A program made the position numbers and the translations under genes. Positions 29,981-40,526 of a stretch of 51,079 nucleotides of DNA are shown here, one piece after another (positions within the stretch are counted from its first letter, which is position 1; each line of letters begins with the position of its first letter). The DNA comes from an uncultured Clostridia bacterium (GTDB lineage Bacteria > Bacillota > Clostridia > Oscillospirales > Ruminococcaceae): NCBI GenBank assembly GCA_947629905.1, contig CANRFM010000016.1:1-51079 (forward strand). Reading direction: 5' to 3'. Under the pieces are notes generated by a model, which saw nothing but the letters and a program-made list of their open reading frames with translations, was not told where the DNA came from and ran no database searches.

Positions 29981-30610
29981 ATGAAGAAAAGCATCTACAG
30001 CCTTGTCTTAGCGGATGATGTGGTCGCAGCCGTTGACCGGATGGCGTATGAGCTGCACACCAGCCGTTCCAACCTGATAAATCAGCTGCTTGCCGAACGA
30101 CTCTCCTGCACCACGCCGGAAATGCGTATGCAGTCCGTGTTCTCCGCCATGGATGCCCTGACGGAACAGTTCCGGGTGCTGGAACAGACTTCCGCACACC
30201 TGCTCTCCCTGCAAAGCCGTCTCGACTACAAGTACAAGCCCACGGTGCAATATTTCGTGGAGCTGTACCGTGTCCCGGAAGACGGCGCAGCCGGAAAGCT
30301 CCGGGTGCAGCTCCGCACCCAGAATGCCTCGCTCCTTGCCGTCCTCGACAGCTTTTTCCGGCTCTGGACGGAGTGGGAGAGTGCTTTCACACAGGTCAGC
30401 TGCCGCATTACGACCGGCAGACTGGAACGCACGATACGGGACACAGGGCTCCCGGAAGAAGCACTCGGCAGGTGCATCAGCAGCTATGTCCGACAGTTTG
30501 ACAGCTATCTTAAAGCATGGTTTGCCGGCATTTCCAGCCCGCAGGAAACGGCACAGCAGCTCGGCAGTGCGTTTGCTGCACAGGCACAGAAAACCGGAAT
30601 CGCAATATAA
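29981..30610 (+). CDS. Ribbon-helix-helix-like protein upstream of clpB
   Basis: The ATG at 29981 follows AGGAGGTGACTCCC, better than the Met nine bases upstream. The first 45 of 209 residues (MKKSIYSLVLADDVVAAVDR and then MAYELHTSRSNLINQLLAE) have the ribbon-helix-helix pattern: a basic-hydrophobic strand, a helix, a TSRSNLIN turn, and a second helix, as in CopG/MetJ-type DNA-binding proteins. The remaining 160 residues are helical and unrecognised (LRVQLRTQNASLLAVLDSFF, and a C-terminal ALGRCISSYVRQFDSYLKAW). It lies 12 bases before clpB under one promoter with a dyad near the start site, so an autoregulator of clpB expression is the natural hypothesis. This is inference. The C-terminal part might sense unfolded protein or a partner. 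Confidence 0.55.
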   Translation: MKKSIYSLVLADDVVAAVDRMAYELHTSRSNLINQLLAERLSCTTPEMRMQSVFSAMDALTEQFRVLEQTSAHLLSLQSRLDYKYKPTVQYFVELYRVPEDGAAGKLRVQLRTQNASLLAVLDSFFRLWTEWESAFTQVSCRITTGRLERTIRDTGLPEEALGRCISSYVRQFDSYLKAWFAGISSPQETAQQLGSAFAAQAQKTGIAI

Positions 30611-30622
30611 GGGGGTTTTGTT

Positions 30623-33217
30623 ATGAATATGCAGAAATTCACACAGAAGTCACTGGAAGCTTTACAGGAAGCGCAGAATCTTGTGCGCTCCGCACAGAAT
30701 CCACAGATGGAACAGGTTCACCTGCTGACCGCTTTGCTCCGGCAGGAAAATGGTCTGATCGGACAGCTTTTGCAGAAAATGGGCGTGAATACGCAGGAAC
30801 TGCTGAACCAGCTCCGGACGGAAGCGGAAAAGCTCCCGCAAGTCTCCGGCAGCGGCTATCAGCCGAATGCGCTCTATGTCTCCAAAGAGACCGAAGCAGT
30901 CCTGAATGCTGCCGAACAGCAGGCTGCCGCCATGAAAGATGAATATGTTTCGGTCGAGCATATCTTCCTTGCCCTGACCGACCACCCCGGCAGCACGTTA
31001 CAGAAACTGTTCCGGCAGCATGGCATCCAGAAAAATACCTTTTTGCAGGTGCTGATGCAGGTGCGGGGCAATACCCGTGTGACAAGCGAAAACCCGGAAG
31101 AGACCTACGATGTGCTCGCCAAGTACGGGCAGGACTTAGTGGAACTTGCCCGGCAGAACAAGCTTGACCCTGTCATCGGACGGGATGCGGAGATCCGCAA
31201 TGTCATCCGCATCCTCTCCCGCAAGACCAAGAACAACCCTGTTCTCATTGGAGAACCCGGTGTCGGTAAAACTGCCATCGCCGAGGGGCTTGCTTTGCGG
31301 ATCGTCCGTGGCGATGTGCCTGACAGCCTGAAAGACCACAAGGTTTTCTCCCTTGACTTGGGCGCACTGGTTGCCGGGGCAAAGTACCGGGGCGAATTTG
31401 AGGAACGGCTGAAAGCTGTCCTTGCCGAGATCAAGAAGAGTGAGGGCGGCATCATCCTCTTCATCGATGAACTGCATACTATTGTGGGGGCAGGCAAGAC
31501 GGACGGCGCAATGGATGCCGGCAATCTGCTCAAGCCCATGCTTGCCCGTGGGGAACTGCACTGCATCGGTGCGACTACCCTCAACGAGTACCGCCAGTAT
31601 ATCGAGAAAGATCAGGCGCTCGAACGGCGTTTTCAGCCCGTCATGGTCGATGAACCGACCGTGGAAGATACTGTTTCCATTCTGCGTGGGCTGAAAGAAC
31701 GCTATGAAGTGTTCCACGGTGTGCGCATCCATGATGGTGCACTGCTGTCGGCGGCTTCGCTTTCGGACAGGTATATCTCGGACAGATTTCTGCCGGACAA
31801 GGCGATCGACCTTGTGGACGAGGCGTGCGCTGTCATCCGGACGGAAATGGACTCCATGCCGCAGGAAATGGACGATATTTCACGGCAGGTCATCCGTCTC
31901 GAGATCGAGGAAACTGCCCTGAAAAAGGAGACAGACAGCGTTTCGCAGGCGCATTTGCAGGAAATTCAGAAAGAACTTGCCGAACTGCGGGACAAACTTG
32001 CCGCCATGAAAGCACAGTGGGAGAACGAGCGCTCCGGTATCAACAAAGTCCAGAAACTCCGGGAAGAGATCGAGCAGACCACTGCCGCAATCGAAAAGGC
32101 AGAGCGGGAGTACGACCTGCAAAAGGCTGCCGAATTGAAATACGGCAAACTCCCCGAACTCCGGAAAGAGCTGGCAGCCTGCGAAGCTGCCGGAACGGAA
32201 ACGAAAGCCGCTTTGCTGCGGGACGAGGTGACATCCGAGGAGATCGCTGAGATCGTAGCACGGTGGACGGGTATTCCAGTTTCCCGGCTGATGGAGGGCG
32301 AGCGGGAAAAGCTTCTGCACTTAGAGGATGTGCTGCACCAGCGTGTCATCGGGCAGGACGAAGCCGTCACGAAGGTGAGCGAAGCGATTCTGCGCTCCCG
32401 TGCGGGCATTCAGGATCCGGACAGACCGATCGGGTCGTTCCTGTTCTTAGGACCTACGGGCGTGGGCAAGACGGAACTCGCCAAGGCGCTGGCGCAGGCA
32501 CTGTTTGACGATGAGAACAACATGGTGCGCATCGACATGAGCGAATATATGGAGAAATTCAGCGTGGGCCGTCTGATCGGAGCGCCTCCCGGATATGTCG
32601 GCTATGAGGAGGGCGGTCAGCTTACCGAAGCCGTCCGCCGCAAGCCCTACAGCGTGGTACTGCTCGACGAGGTGGAAAAGGCACATCCGGACGTGTTCAA
32701 TCTGCTGCTGCAAGTACTGGACGACGGCAGAATTACCGATTCGCAGGGGCGGACGGTGGACTTCCGGAATACCATTCTCATTCTGACTTCCAATTTGGGT
32801 TCGCCGGACATTTTAGAGGGCGTACAGGCGGACGGAGAAATTTCACCGGAAGCACGGGAGCGTGTCAATGCCCTGCTGCACCGGCAGTTCCGCCCTGAAT
32901 TTCTCAACCGTCTGGACGAGATCGTATTCTACAAGCCGCTGCAAAAGGCAGAGATCTTCCGCATCGTGGAACTGCTGCTTGATGATCTGCGCAGCCGCCT
33001 GAAAGAACGGCAGCTTGGTCTGAAACTGACCGATGCCGCTAAACAGGCGATCGTGGACAACAGCTATGATGTCAGCTTCGGGGCAAGACCGCTGCGGCGC
33101 TACATCCAGCAGAAACTGGAAACGCTGATCGCAAGGCGCATTCTTTCAGCCGAACCTGCTCCGGGGACGGAACTTGTTGCCGATTACCGGAACGGACAGT
33201 TTGTGCTGAACTGCTAA
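30623..33217 (+). CDS. clpB: ClpB disaggregase
   Basis: The 864-residue AAA+ protein has the standard ClpB layout. It has two Clp-N repeats (1-145), a first ATPase domain with Walker [14 protein letters not shown] and Walker [11 protein letters not shown], and a coiled-coil middle domain of about 120 residues (about 405-525, [20 protein letters not shown] onward). The second ATPase domain has [13 protein letters not shown] and [14 protein letters not shown], and a C-terminal domain follows. The pore loops [12 protein letters not shown] and [13 protein letters not shown] are intact. The ClpP-docking [LIV]GF loop is absent, as expected for a disaggregase that works with DnaK rather than ClpP. 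A GGGGG-type site precedes the ATG. It is co-transcribed with the ribbon-helix-helix-like gene. Confidence 0.97.
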   Translation: MNMQKFTQKSLEALQEAQNLVRSAQNPQMEQVHLLTALLRQENGLIGQLLQKMGVNTQELLNQLRTEAEKLPQVSGSGYQPNALYVSKETEAVLNAAEQQAAAMKDEYVSVEHIFLALTDHPGSTLQKLFRQHGIQKNTFLQVLMQVRGNTRVTSENPEETYDVLAKYGQDLVELARQNKLDPVIGRDAEIRNVIRILSRKTKNNPVLIGEPGVGKTAIAEGLALRIVRGDVPDSLKDHKVFSLDLGALVAGAKYRGEFEERLKAVLAEIKKSEGGIILFIDELHTIVGAGKTDGAMDAGNLLKPMLARGELHCIGATTLNEYRQYIEKDQALERRFQPVMVDEPTVEDTVSILRGLKERYEVFHGVRIHDGALLSAASLSDRYISDRFLPDKAIDLVDEACAVIRTEMDSMPQEMDDISRQVIRLEIEETALKKETDSVSQAHLQEIQKELAELRDKLAAMKAQWENERSGINKVQKLREEIEQTTAAIEKAEREYDLQKAAELKYGKLPELRKELAACEAAGTETKAALLRDEVTSEEIAEIVARWTGIPVSRLMEGEREKLLHLEDVLHQRVIGQDEAVTKVSEAILRSRAGIQDPDRPIGSFLFLGPTGVGKTELAKALAQALFDDENNMVRIDMSEYMEKFSVGRLIGAPPGYVGYEEGGQLTEAVRRKPYSVVLLDEVEKAHPDVFNLLLQVLDDGRITDSQGRTVDFRNTILILTSNLGSPDILEGVQADGEISPEARERVNALLHRQFRPEFLNRLDEIVFYKPLQKAEIFRIVELLLDDLRSRLKERQLGLKLTDAAKQAIVDNSYDVSFGARPLRRYIQQKLETLIARRILSAEPAPGTELVADYRNGQFVLNC

Positions 33218-33231
33218 AACGCATAGAAATT

Positions 33232-33266
33232 GCCGCCCGATGCCGCTTTACAGCAGTGTCGGGCGG
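33232..33266 (+). terminator. Hairpin after clpB
   Basis: GCCGCCCGA and TCGGGCGGT form a strong stem 15 bases after the clpB stop, but no T-run follows, so its efficiency as a terminator is uncertain. Confidence 0.5.
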
Positions 33267-33291
33267 TTGTGTTCCGATCAGCGAAATCATA

Positions 33292-33320
33292 TTGACAGAT
33301 CTCCATTTTTCTTGTATAAT
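33292..33320 (+). promoter_or_regulatory. Promoter of the GH26-like gene
   Basis: TTGACA (33292-33297) and TATAAT (33315-33320), 17-base spacing, 47 bases before the ATG. Confidence 0.8.
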
Positions 33321-33367
33321 AGAAATAACGGTATCACCGGCAAATTCAAGAAAAGGAATCCAGAACA

Positions 33368-34798
33368 ATGAACGAGATCTACGCTCTCCACATGGGAAAG
33401 GCTGTCTGCGCTGTCGATTTAGGGGACGGCAGCGAACGGGGCGAATATGTCGATCAGGACTACATTCTGCAAACACTCGGCAGACCGCACAGAAGCATCA
33501 GCCTGATGTACTGCTACTACCCGAATGATCCCGGTTTCCCCGGTCGGGCAAGTGTCGTCCATGCCGACCCGTCTGTCAGCTTTGCGTGGGATTACCCCTA
33601 TGACGACTACTTCCCCTACACAGGCGGTCTGAACGGCAGCACGGACGGCGAACCGTTCCGGCAGATGCGTGAGATCCGTGCCCACGGGCAGGATGTCACC
33701 CTCACCCTCACGATCGACCCGCACCTTTCCGATGCACACCTTGCGGCGATCGGCAGAGACCTCCGTCCGTTCGGGCGGGTGTTCCTGCGTATCAACCATG
33801 AAGCGACCGGCGACTGGTTCTCCTTTACCAAACGGGCAACGTACCGGGAAATTGCTGATTTCTTCGTCCGGGCTGCCAATCTCATCCGGCAGGAAGCCCC
33901 CAATGTGCAGGTCATTATCTGCATCGGCGGTGTGGAACACCCGGAAACCGGCAGAATGGAAAAAGAGGACGAATTTGCCCAAACCATCCCCGCTGCGGAT
34001 ATTTGGTCGGTGGACAAGTATATGGCACTGCACTGGGGCTGGCCCTATGACGTAGCAGAACCCGGCGGTACGACCCACGGGCGGAGCAAGGTGCGGGATA
34101 TTTACGAACTGACACGCCTGAGCTTTGAGCGCTTCCGGGCGCTGAACGGCGGCAAGGCGAAGCCCATGGTCATGTCCGAATGCAATGCCGACGGCGATGT
34201 TACCGGTCCTTATGAACAGGCTGCCATGCTTCAGGAATTCTGCGATATTTTAGAGGAAGAACAGGCGGACTGGTTCACGGGGTTCACGTTCTACCAGTTC
34301 CGTGACCGGGGGCGGCTCGGGCTTGAGATGCAGGACCCCAACAATGCCGGCGTGGGCATTCCGCAGCCCGTTCTGCACACCTACCGGCAGATCATCCACG
34401 CTCCCCGCTTCCTGCCGCAGATCACGCAGGGCGAGGCGGTGCAGCTCCCGGTTACGCTGCGGTGGGGAAATTCCGAGGATGCAGAGGGGCTTGCCATACC
34501 GCTGTACTTTGAGAAAAATCCGGTATTATGCGAGCTGACCTTTACGGACGAGGGGAATTACCTCCTCGAACTGAACGGCAGGTGGTTCTACCGCAGCCCG
34601 GCGGCAAAGGTCATCGACCTGATGCCCGCTTTCTTCGATAATCCCCTTGCCGGATCATGCACCCTCACCCTGAAGCTGTTCGCCCCGCCCGCTTCCGGCG
34701 AAAATGACCTTTCCCTGCCGGATGGACTGTATCAGAGCTATACGACTGTGGAAACATTGCCGCAGATCCGCATCCGGTTTGCACCGATCGAGCCCTGA
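33368..34798 (+). CDS. GH26-like glycoside hydrolase fold protein, cytoplasmic
   Basis: The 476-residue protein has a TIM-barrel-like N-terminal region of about 340 residues. GRVFLRINHEATGDWFSF (Glu145) resembles the acid/base strand of GH26 beta-mannanases (RPxHExxGxWFxW). KPMVMSECNADG (Glu271) sits where the nucleophile would be, about 125 residues on. A beta-rich C-terminal domain follows (about 350-476). The opening MNEIYALHMGKAVCAVDLGD has no signal peptide, and the protein has no dockerin, which is odd beside secreted cellulases. It may act on imported oligosaccharides or be a non-catalytic relative. It has its own promoter and an AAAGGA-type site. Alternatives are another clan GH-A family. 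Confidence 0.5.
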   Translation: MNEIYALHMGKAVCAVDLGDGSERGEYVDQDYILQTLGRPHRSISLMYCYYPNDPGFPGRASVVHADPSVSFAWDYPYDDYFPYTGGLNGSTDGEPFRQMREIRAHGQDVTLTLTIDPHLSDAHLAAIGRDLRPFGRVFLRINHEATGDWFSFTKRATYREIADFFVRAANLIRQEAPNVQVIICIGGVEHPETGRMEKEDEFAQTIPAADIWSVDKYMALHWGWPYDVAEPGGTTHGRSKVRDIYELTRLSFERFRALNGGKAKPMVMSECNADGDVTGPYEQAAMLQEFCDILEEEQADWFTGFTFYQFRDRGRLGLEMQDPNNAGVGIPQPVLHTYRQIIHAPRFLPQITQGEAVQLPVTLRWGNSEDAEGLAIPLYFEKNPVLCELTFTDEGNYLLELNGRWFYRSPAAKVIDLMPAFFDNPLAGSCTLTLKLFAPPASGENDLSLPDGLYQSYTTVETLPQIRIRFAPIEP

Positions 34799-34842
34799 TT
34801 GAAAATTTTTTGTAAATTTTTTATCTGTTAGCCAAAAAAGAC

Positions 34843-34870
34843 TTGACAAATTTCTAAAATGTTGTATAAT
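34843..34870 (+). promoter_or_regulatory. Promoter of the zinc-ribbon gene
   Basis: TTGACA (34843-34848) and TATAAT (34865-34870) with 16-base spacing. The leader of about 85 bases contains CAGGA..TCCTG and GC-rich potential stems but no riboswitch I recognise. Confidence 0.7.
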
Positions 34871-34961
34871 TTATAATAGGTACGTAAGCGCCCGGCAGGA
34901 TCGCCGCAGCCGTGCGTCTGTCCTGTATCATTCAGTATTATTTACATAGGAGATGAGAAGT

Positions 34962-35393
34962 ATGGGATTCATGGACACTTTGAGCGGTGCCGGCAGAGGC
35001 GTCAGCGAGAAAGCGAAGAATGTTTCCGAGGCAAACAACCTGAAGCGCAAGATTCTGTACGAGGAGGAGCGCATCGTTGAGGTGTTTGCCGATATTGGCA
35101 AAAAATACTACAAGAACCCTGACGAAGATCCCGCTGTGCTGAAAGCATTGTGCGATGATATTGATACCCGCCGCCGCCGTATCAAGAAGATGCGCTTTGA
35201 GCTGAACAGCATCCGGGGCTACAAGATCTGCCCGAAATGTGATGCCGAAGTCAACGAGAAGTTCCAGTTCTGCGGTGTCTGCGGTGCAAGACTGCCCGAT
35301 GCAGACGATGAGGATTTCAGCTCTTTGGAGTCAAACGACTACTACACCGAGAGCGACAGCTTCTTCAACGCCGATACCATCAAGAGCTATTGA
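34962..35393 (+). CDS. Coiled-coil zinc-ribbon protein
   Basis: The ATG at 34962 follows TAGGAGATGAGAAGT. The 143-residue product begins MGFMDTLSGAGRGVSEKAKN. It has a charged helical segment (about 25-85, NNLKRKILYEEERIVEVFAD and later DIDTRRRRIKKMRFELNSIR) and a four-Cys zinc ribbon, CPKCDAEVNEKFQFCGVCG, near residue 95. An acidic disordered tail rich in Ser, Asp and Tyr ends the protein. This layout is common in small Clostridial proteins of unknown role. It could bind a protein or nucleic-acid partner. It is single, with its own promoter and a convergent terminator shared with the cellulase gene. Confidence 0.75.
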   Translation: MGFMDTLSGAGRGVSEKAKNVSEANNLKRKILYEEERIVEVFADIGKKYYKNPDEDPAVLKALCDDIDTRRRRIKKMRFELNSIRGYKICPKCDAEVNEKFQFCGVCGARLPDADDEDFSSLESNDYYTESDSFFNADTIKSY

Positions 35394-35411
35394 GCGCATG
35401 AGATCACAAAA

Positions 35412-35447
35412 CACTCCCTTAGCCTGTTGCTAAGGGAGTGCTTTTTT
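35412..35447. terminator. Bidirectional terminator
   Basis: CACTCCCTTAG (35412-35422) pairs with CTAAGGGAGTG (35430-35440), followed by CTTTTTT on plus and preceded by AAAAC on minus, so it can end both the zinc-ribbon and the cellulase transcripts. Confidence 0.85.
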
Positions 35448-35452
35448 GCTTG

Positions 35453-37912
35453 TTATACCGGCAGTTCGCTGATCATCTCGATCACGAAGCTCAGGATATG
35501 GAGCGCATCCTTCGGGGTAACAGCGTTATCCCCGTCTACGTTGCCATTCTTTAGCTGCTGATCATCCAATGTGATACTATTCATCAGGAACTTGTTTACC
35601 TCAACGACATCCGCAAGATTGACCTTGCCGTCCAGTGTCACATCACCGTATACCACTTCCCCGGCGGGTGCTGTGGTCTCCGTCACATCGGGTTTCGTTG
35701 CCGGCTGTGTGGGCTTGACGGTCTCGGAGGGGGTAACGGGATCCCCGGATGGCACAGAACCGTCCGGTTCGATACCGCCGACCAGTACGCCGTCATCATA
35801 CACGCAGATATAATCCGTCCGCACCTCGTTATTATCCGCAAACATATCCGTATCGCTCAGCACGGGCAGTCCGTCATAGCTGTAATCATTGGTCGGATCC
35901 CAGTTGTCGCCGTAGTACATACCCATGGAGAACTGGTACTTCTTGCCGGAATTGGCAATTTTATACCCATCCCACGATACTTCAACATAGTAGATATTGT
36001 CCGCTTTGTCGTACTTGAACGGTCCGGAACAGATACCGTCTGCGCCCTCGTCCTCTGCTTCGGCATTGGACTGGTCGTACAGCTCCTTGCATTCTACGGA
36101 ACTGATATTGGAGATCTCGTCCGTATTGAAGTAGTAGCGGACGGAAATTTTATCGGACGGCTTATTGGAATCCGTGCGCACCATGAAAGAGATCTTCGTC
36201 ACGCCTGCGCCGTCATCATGCAGGTCGTCCACCGCAAAGGCTTCGATCCAGTAGCCGTTTCCGCCGCCGTCTTCACCGGAACTTTCCTCTACGGGCGGGA
36301 AATCTGCATCGATCTTGTCCGTTGGCTTGCCGTAGAAATGATACAGCCCCGCTGCCGCACCGACAAATGCAGCATTATAGTCGATCGTGACCTCATTGTA
36401 GATGTAGTCGGAAGTAATGTCATTGTGGGAGTCATCCCCGTCCGGACCGCCGACCAGTGCGCCGTAGAGGACATGACGCTGCGGAGAGGGGTCTTCGCAC
36501 TTCGTCAGACCGGAAGCGGCACGGTGATGCGGGTATTTGGCAGAATTTTCCTTATAGCCGACCACATAGCAGCGGCTGCCCGATCCGTCGGATTCGAGGA
36601 ATTTCGTATCATTGTCGCCAAGCAGGTATTCCATCTGCCCCTTTGCCCAGTCGCCATATTCGGAGGGCTTGTCATCGTTCTTGTACTTGTCATAGATCAG
36701 CGTGATGAACTGCATCGCCGTATCATAACGTGCCGAACCCCATGTACTCATGAACGCATAGCCCTGCGGGGTGGAATAATTCGTCTGCCACGTGTGAATT
36801 GCCTTTTCGATCTGCAGCCAGAAATCCGCATCGTCGTACTGGTTCTTGCCCTGTGCATCCCGGTACATATTCTGCACGTCCAGTTCCGGGTGCTGCAAAT
36901 CGATGATACCGAGCAGCGTATTGGCACCGCTCCACATATCGTTCCAGCAGTAAGCCCATCCGGGCGGTGCATAGTAATCGACATAGGGCATCGCATTTTC
37001 GAGGTAGGTCACATCTTCCGTACAAATGTACATCCATGCGGAAGCCCACACATAGTCGTCCTCCCACTTCGAGGACATATAGTACTGCTTCGGACCGTCT
37101 CCGTTGTCGGACAGTTCTTTCGGGTTGTCCTCCGCAAACTGGTAGAGGGCTTTCGCATAGGTCAGGGACTGTTCCGCATAGTCGGGGTCTGTGTCCTTGA
37201 AATTCAGGTAATTGATCGCCAGAGAAGCAGCAGCGGAGACGACATAATCCGTCTGCGGCTTTTCCGCCGTGAGGAAGAATGCCGGACGTGCCATTGCATC
37301 GACTTCCGGGGACTGCCAGTAGGCGTGGTCAATGTCACCGTCACCGACCTGATAGCAGTGGGCAACGACCTTGCCGCTGTCGTCCAAGAACGTGCAGCGC
37401 ATCAGGTAGTCATTGAAATACCGCAGGATCGTCTCGATATGACCGTCCAGTCCGTTCGTGGTGTAGGCATCCCGAAATTCATAGTACCCCCAGCCCAGTG
37501 TAGCAGCTGTGTAATTTTCGGGCATACCAAATTCCACGTGGTCGCCCGCATCGTGGAAGCCGCCGGACACATCCACGCAGCCGTCCCCGTCCGGGTCAAG
37601 CACATCCTTGTTGGCATCGATGAACGCCTGTGACAGGTTGGTGCCGTTGCCCTTTTCATCCATGGGCTGAAGCGGTACCTGTGCATCGTAGGTGTGACAG
37701 TCGCCACGCCACGAGAGCAGGGAATTTTCATCCACGCCCGTGCCGCACATATTGGCATCGTAAAATGTCATGGAATACTGCAAAAGCCTTGCAAAATTCT
37801 CCTCCTCCGCTGCACCCGCAGGCAAAGCGGCGGAAAAGCTCGGCAGCATACCGGCAAGCATTACCGCACTGACAGCCAATGCCTGGATCCTGCCGTTGAT
37901 CGAATGTTTCAT
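35453..37912 (-). CDS. GH9 cellulase with CBM3-like module and dockerin (cellulosomal)
   Basis: The 819-residue secreted enzyme has a signal peptide (residues about 1-35, LAVSAVMLAGMLPSFSAALP). The GH9 barrel (about 38-525) has GGFHDAGDHVEFG near residue 118 (nucleophile-assisting Asp pair), HHRAASG near 462 and NEVTIDYNAAFVGAA near 508 with the acid Glu. A CBM3-like module follows (about 545-710, GNGYWIEAFAVDDLHDDGAG to NWDPTNDYSYDGLP), of the CBM3c kind that makes GH9 enzymes processive. A Pro/Thr linker leads to a C-terminal two-repeat dockerin (about 755-815, DVTLDGKVNLADVVEVNKFL and NVDGDNAVTPKDALHILSFV). It should cleave cellulose and dock onto a scaffoldin. No scaffoldin is in the window. 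AGGAGGAACG precedes the ATG, and it has its own promoter and terminator. Confidence 0.95.
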   Translation of the reverse strand: MKHSINGRIQALAVSAVMLAGMLPSFSAALPAGAAEEENFARLLQYSMTFYDANMCGTGVDENSLLSWRGDCHTYDAQVPLQPMDEKGNGTNLSQAFIDANKDVLDPDGDGCVDVSGGFHDAGDHVEFGMPENYTAATLGWGYYEFRDAYTTNGLDGHIETILRYFNDYLMRCTFLDDSGKVVAHCYQVGDGDIDHAYWQSPEVDAMARPAFFLTAEKPQTDYVVSAAASLAINYLNFKDTDPDYAEQSLTYAKALYQFAEDNPKELSDNGDGPKQYYMSSKWEDDYVWASAWMYICTEDVTYLENAMPYVDYYAPPGWAYCWNDMWSGANTLLGIIDLQHPELDVQNMYRDAQGKNQYDDADFWLQIEKAIHTWQTNYSTPQGYAFMSTWGSARYDTAMQFITLIYDKYKNDDKPSEYGDWAKGQMEYLLGDNDTKFLESDGSGSRCYVVGYKENSAKYPHHRAASGLTKCEDPSPQRHVLYGALVGGPDGDDSHNDITSDYIYNEVTIDYNAAFVGAAAGLYHFYGKPTDKIDADFPPVEESSGEDGGGNGYWIEAFAVDDLHDDGAGVTKISFMVRTDSNKPSDKISVRYYFNTDEISNISSVECKELYDQSNAEAEDEGADGICSGPFKYDKADNIYYVEVSWDGYKIANSGKKYQFSMGMYYGDNWDPTNDYSYDGLPVLSDTDMFADNNEVRTDYICVYDDGVLVGGIEPDGSVPSGDPVTPSETVKPTQPATKPDVTETTAPAGEVVYGDVTLDGKVNLADVVEVNKFLMNSITLDDQQLKNGNVDGDNAVTPKDALHILSFVIEMISELPV

Positions 37913-37960
37913 ACTCGTTCCTCCTTGTTGAGATCCATGATCCGCACATATCTTTCTTTT

Positions 37961-37989
37961 ATTATAGCGGATTCTTTACGCATTGTCAA
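37961..37989 (-). promoter_or_regulatory. Cellulase promoter
   Basis: On the minus strand TTGACA (37984-37989) and TATAAT (37961-37966), 17-base spacing, about 50 bases before the ATG. Confidence 0.8.
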
Positions 37990-38032
37990 TAGTTTTTTCA
38001 CGATTTTGCCAAATTGCACGGTACAGGTGTAT

Positions 38033-38061
38033 AAAAAACAGCCGGGCTGTACACCCGGCTG
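38033..38061 (-). terminator. gdhA terminator
   Basis: On the minus strand CAGCCGGG, seven-base loop, CCCGGCTG and TTTTTT, directly after the gdhA stop. Confidence 0.85.
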
Positions 38062-38082
38062 CGTATCGTAAAAAGATTAAAC

Positions 38083-39489
<1,407 letters not shown>

Positions 39490-39498
39490 CTATTTCAT

Positions 39499-39527
39499 AG
39501 TATAGCATACTTTTCCGAAAAAAGCAA
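39499..39527 (-). promoter_or_regulatory. gdhA promoter
   Basis: On the minus strand TTGCTT (39522-39527) and TATACT (39499-39504), 17-base spacing. Confidence 0.65.
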
Positions 39528-39623
39528 GCCCTTCCAGAGATATTTTTTTATTTTTTTAAGTTTATCCCGTCTGAAAGCAAGATCCGCAATGTGAAAAGCG
39601 CACAGCACGCTGTTTTCTGCCGG

Positions 39624-40382
39624 TTAGCAAGTCACAGACGGGTGATCACCGCAGGCTGCACAGCCGGGTGTGCGCCCCGGCAGCCGGATCTTGCGGAATG
39701 TCATCGTCAGTGCATCGAAGGTCAGCAGATAGCCTGTCAGCAGTTCACCTTTGCCGAGGAGGTACTTGATCGCTTCCATCGCCTGCAGGCTGCCGATCAC
39801 ACCGCACACCGCACCGATTATGCCTGTCGGTGCCGTATCTTCCGGCGGCGGGCTTTGAAAAATACAGCGGTAGCAGGGTTCCTGCCCCGGCACGTAGGTC
39901 ATGAGCTGCCCGCTGAACTGGCTGACACCTGCATGGGAAAACGGCTTCTGTGCCATGACACAGGCATCATTGATGAGAAATTTTGATGTAAAATTATCTG
40001 TTGCATCCAGAATGAAATCATAACCGGCGATCAGCTCCGGTATATTTTCCGGGGTGACACGGGTGTGGTAGGTGTTCACGGTCACATCGGGGTTGATGGC
40101 TTCCATGGTTTCCCGGGCAGACTGCACCTTCGCCCTGCCGAGATCGGCAGTCGTGTGCAGGATCTGCCGCTGCAAATTGGAAAGCTCTACCACATCCGCA
40201 TCCGCAATGCCGATCGTTCCCACGCCTGCGGCTGCTAAATACAGCGCAGCCGGCGAACCAAGCCCGCCTGCCCCGATGAGAAGCACACGGGAACGCAGCA
40301 GCTTTTCCTGCCCCTCTGCGCCCATTTCCCGGAGAAGCAAGTGCCGGGAATAGCGTTCCCGCTGTTCGTTTGTCAATGCCAT
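39624..40382 (-). CDS. ThiF/MoeB/HesA-family E1-like adenylyltransferase
   Basis: The 252-residue protein has the E1-like fold. It opens NEQRERYSRHLLLREMGAEG, then VLLIGAGGLGSPAALYLAAA (ATP loop), GIADADVVELSNLQRQILH with the conserved Asp/Arg adenylation site, and YDFILDATDNFTSKFLIND. The two zinc-binding CxxC pairs are CYRC and CAAC. GIIGAVCGVIGSLQAMEAIK has the Cys region used for sulfur transfer in ThiF/MoeB. The C-terminal rhodanese domain of MoeZ-type proteins is absent. It would adenylate the C-terminal Gly of a small sulfur carrier (ThiS, MoaD or another ubiquitin-like protein), but no such gene is adjacent, so the pathway cannot be told. AGGAGGAG precedes the ATG. Confidence 0.9.
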   Translation of the reverse strand: MALTNEQRERYSRHLLLREMGAEGQEKLLRSRVLLIGAGGLGSPAALYLAAAGVGTIGIADADVVELSNLQRQILHTTADLGRAKVQSARETMEAINPDVTVNTYHTRVTPENIPELIAGYDFILDATDNFTSKFLINDACVMAQKPFSHAGVSQFSGQLMTYVPGQEPCYRCIFQSPPPEDTAPTGIIGAVCGVIGSLQAMEAIKYLLGKGELLTGYLLTFDALTMTFRKIRLPGRTPGCAACGDHPSVTC

Positions 40383-40431
40383 GATCTGCTCCTCCTGTTT
40401 TCCAAAAATTCATGCACCGCATGATGCCTTT

Positions 40432-40460
40432 ATTATACTATTATTTCACAGATTTGTCAA
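40432..40460 (-). promoter_or_regulatory. Promoter of the E1-like gene
   Basis: On the minus strand TTGACA (40455-40460) and TATAAT (40432-40437), 17-base spacing. Confidence 0.8.
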
Positions 40461-40492
40461 GCTTGTTTTCAGGCAATGTCCTGAAATAAGAA

Positions 40493-40517
40493 GCGGCTGA
40501 GCTCCTTTCTCAGCCGC
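40493..40517 (-). terminator. Terminator after the CmpB-type gene
   Basis: Stem GCGGCTGAG (40493-40501) and CTCAGCCGC (40509-40517) with a T-rich minus-strand 3' side (TTCTTATTT). Confidence 0.75.
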
Positions 40518-40526
40518 CTGAATGTC

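Noticed and set aside
34870-34961. Riboswitch in the leader of the zinc-ribbon gene
   Set aside because: Some GC-rich stems are possible, but no known consensus was recognised.
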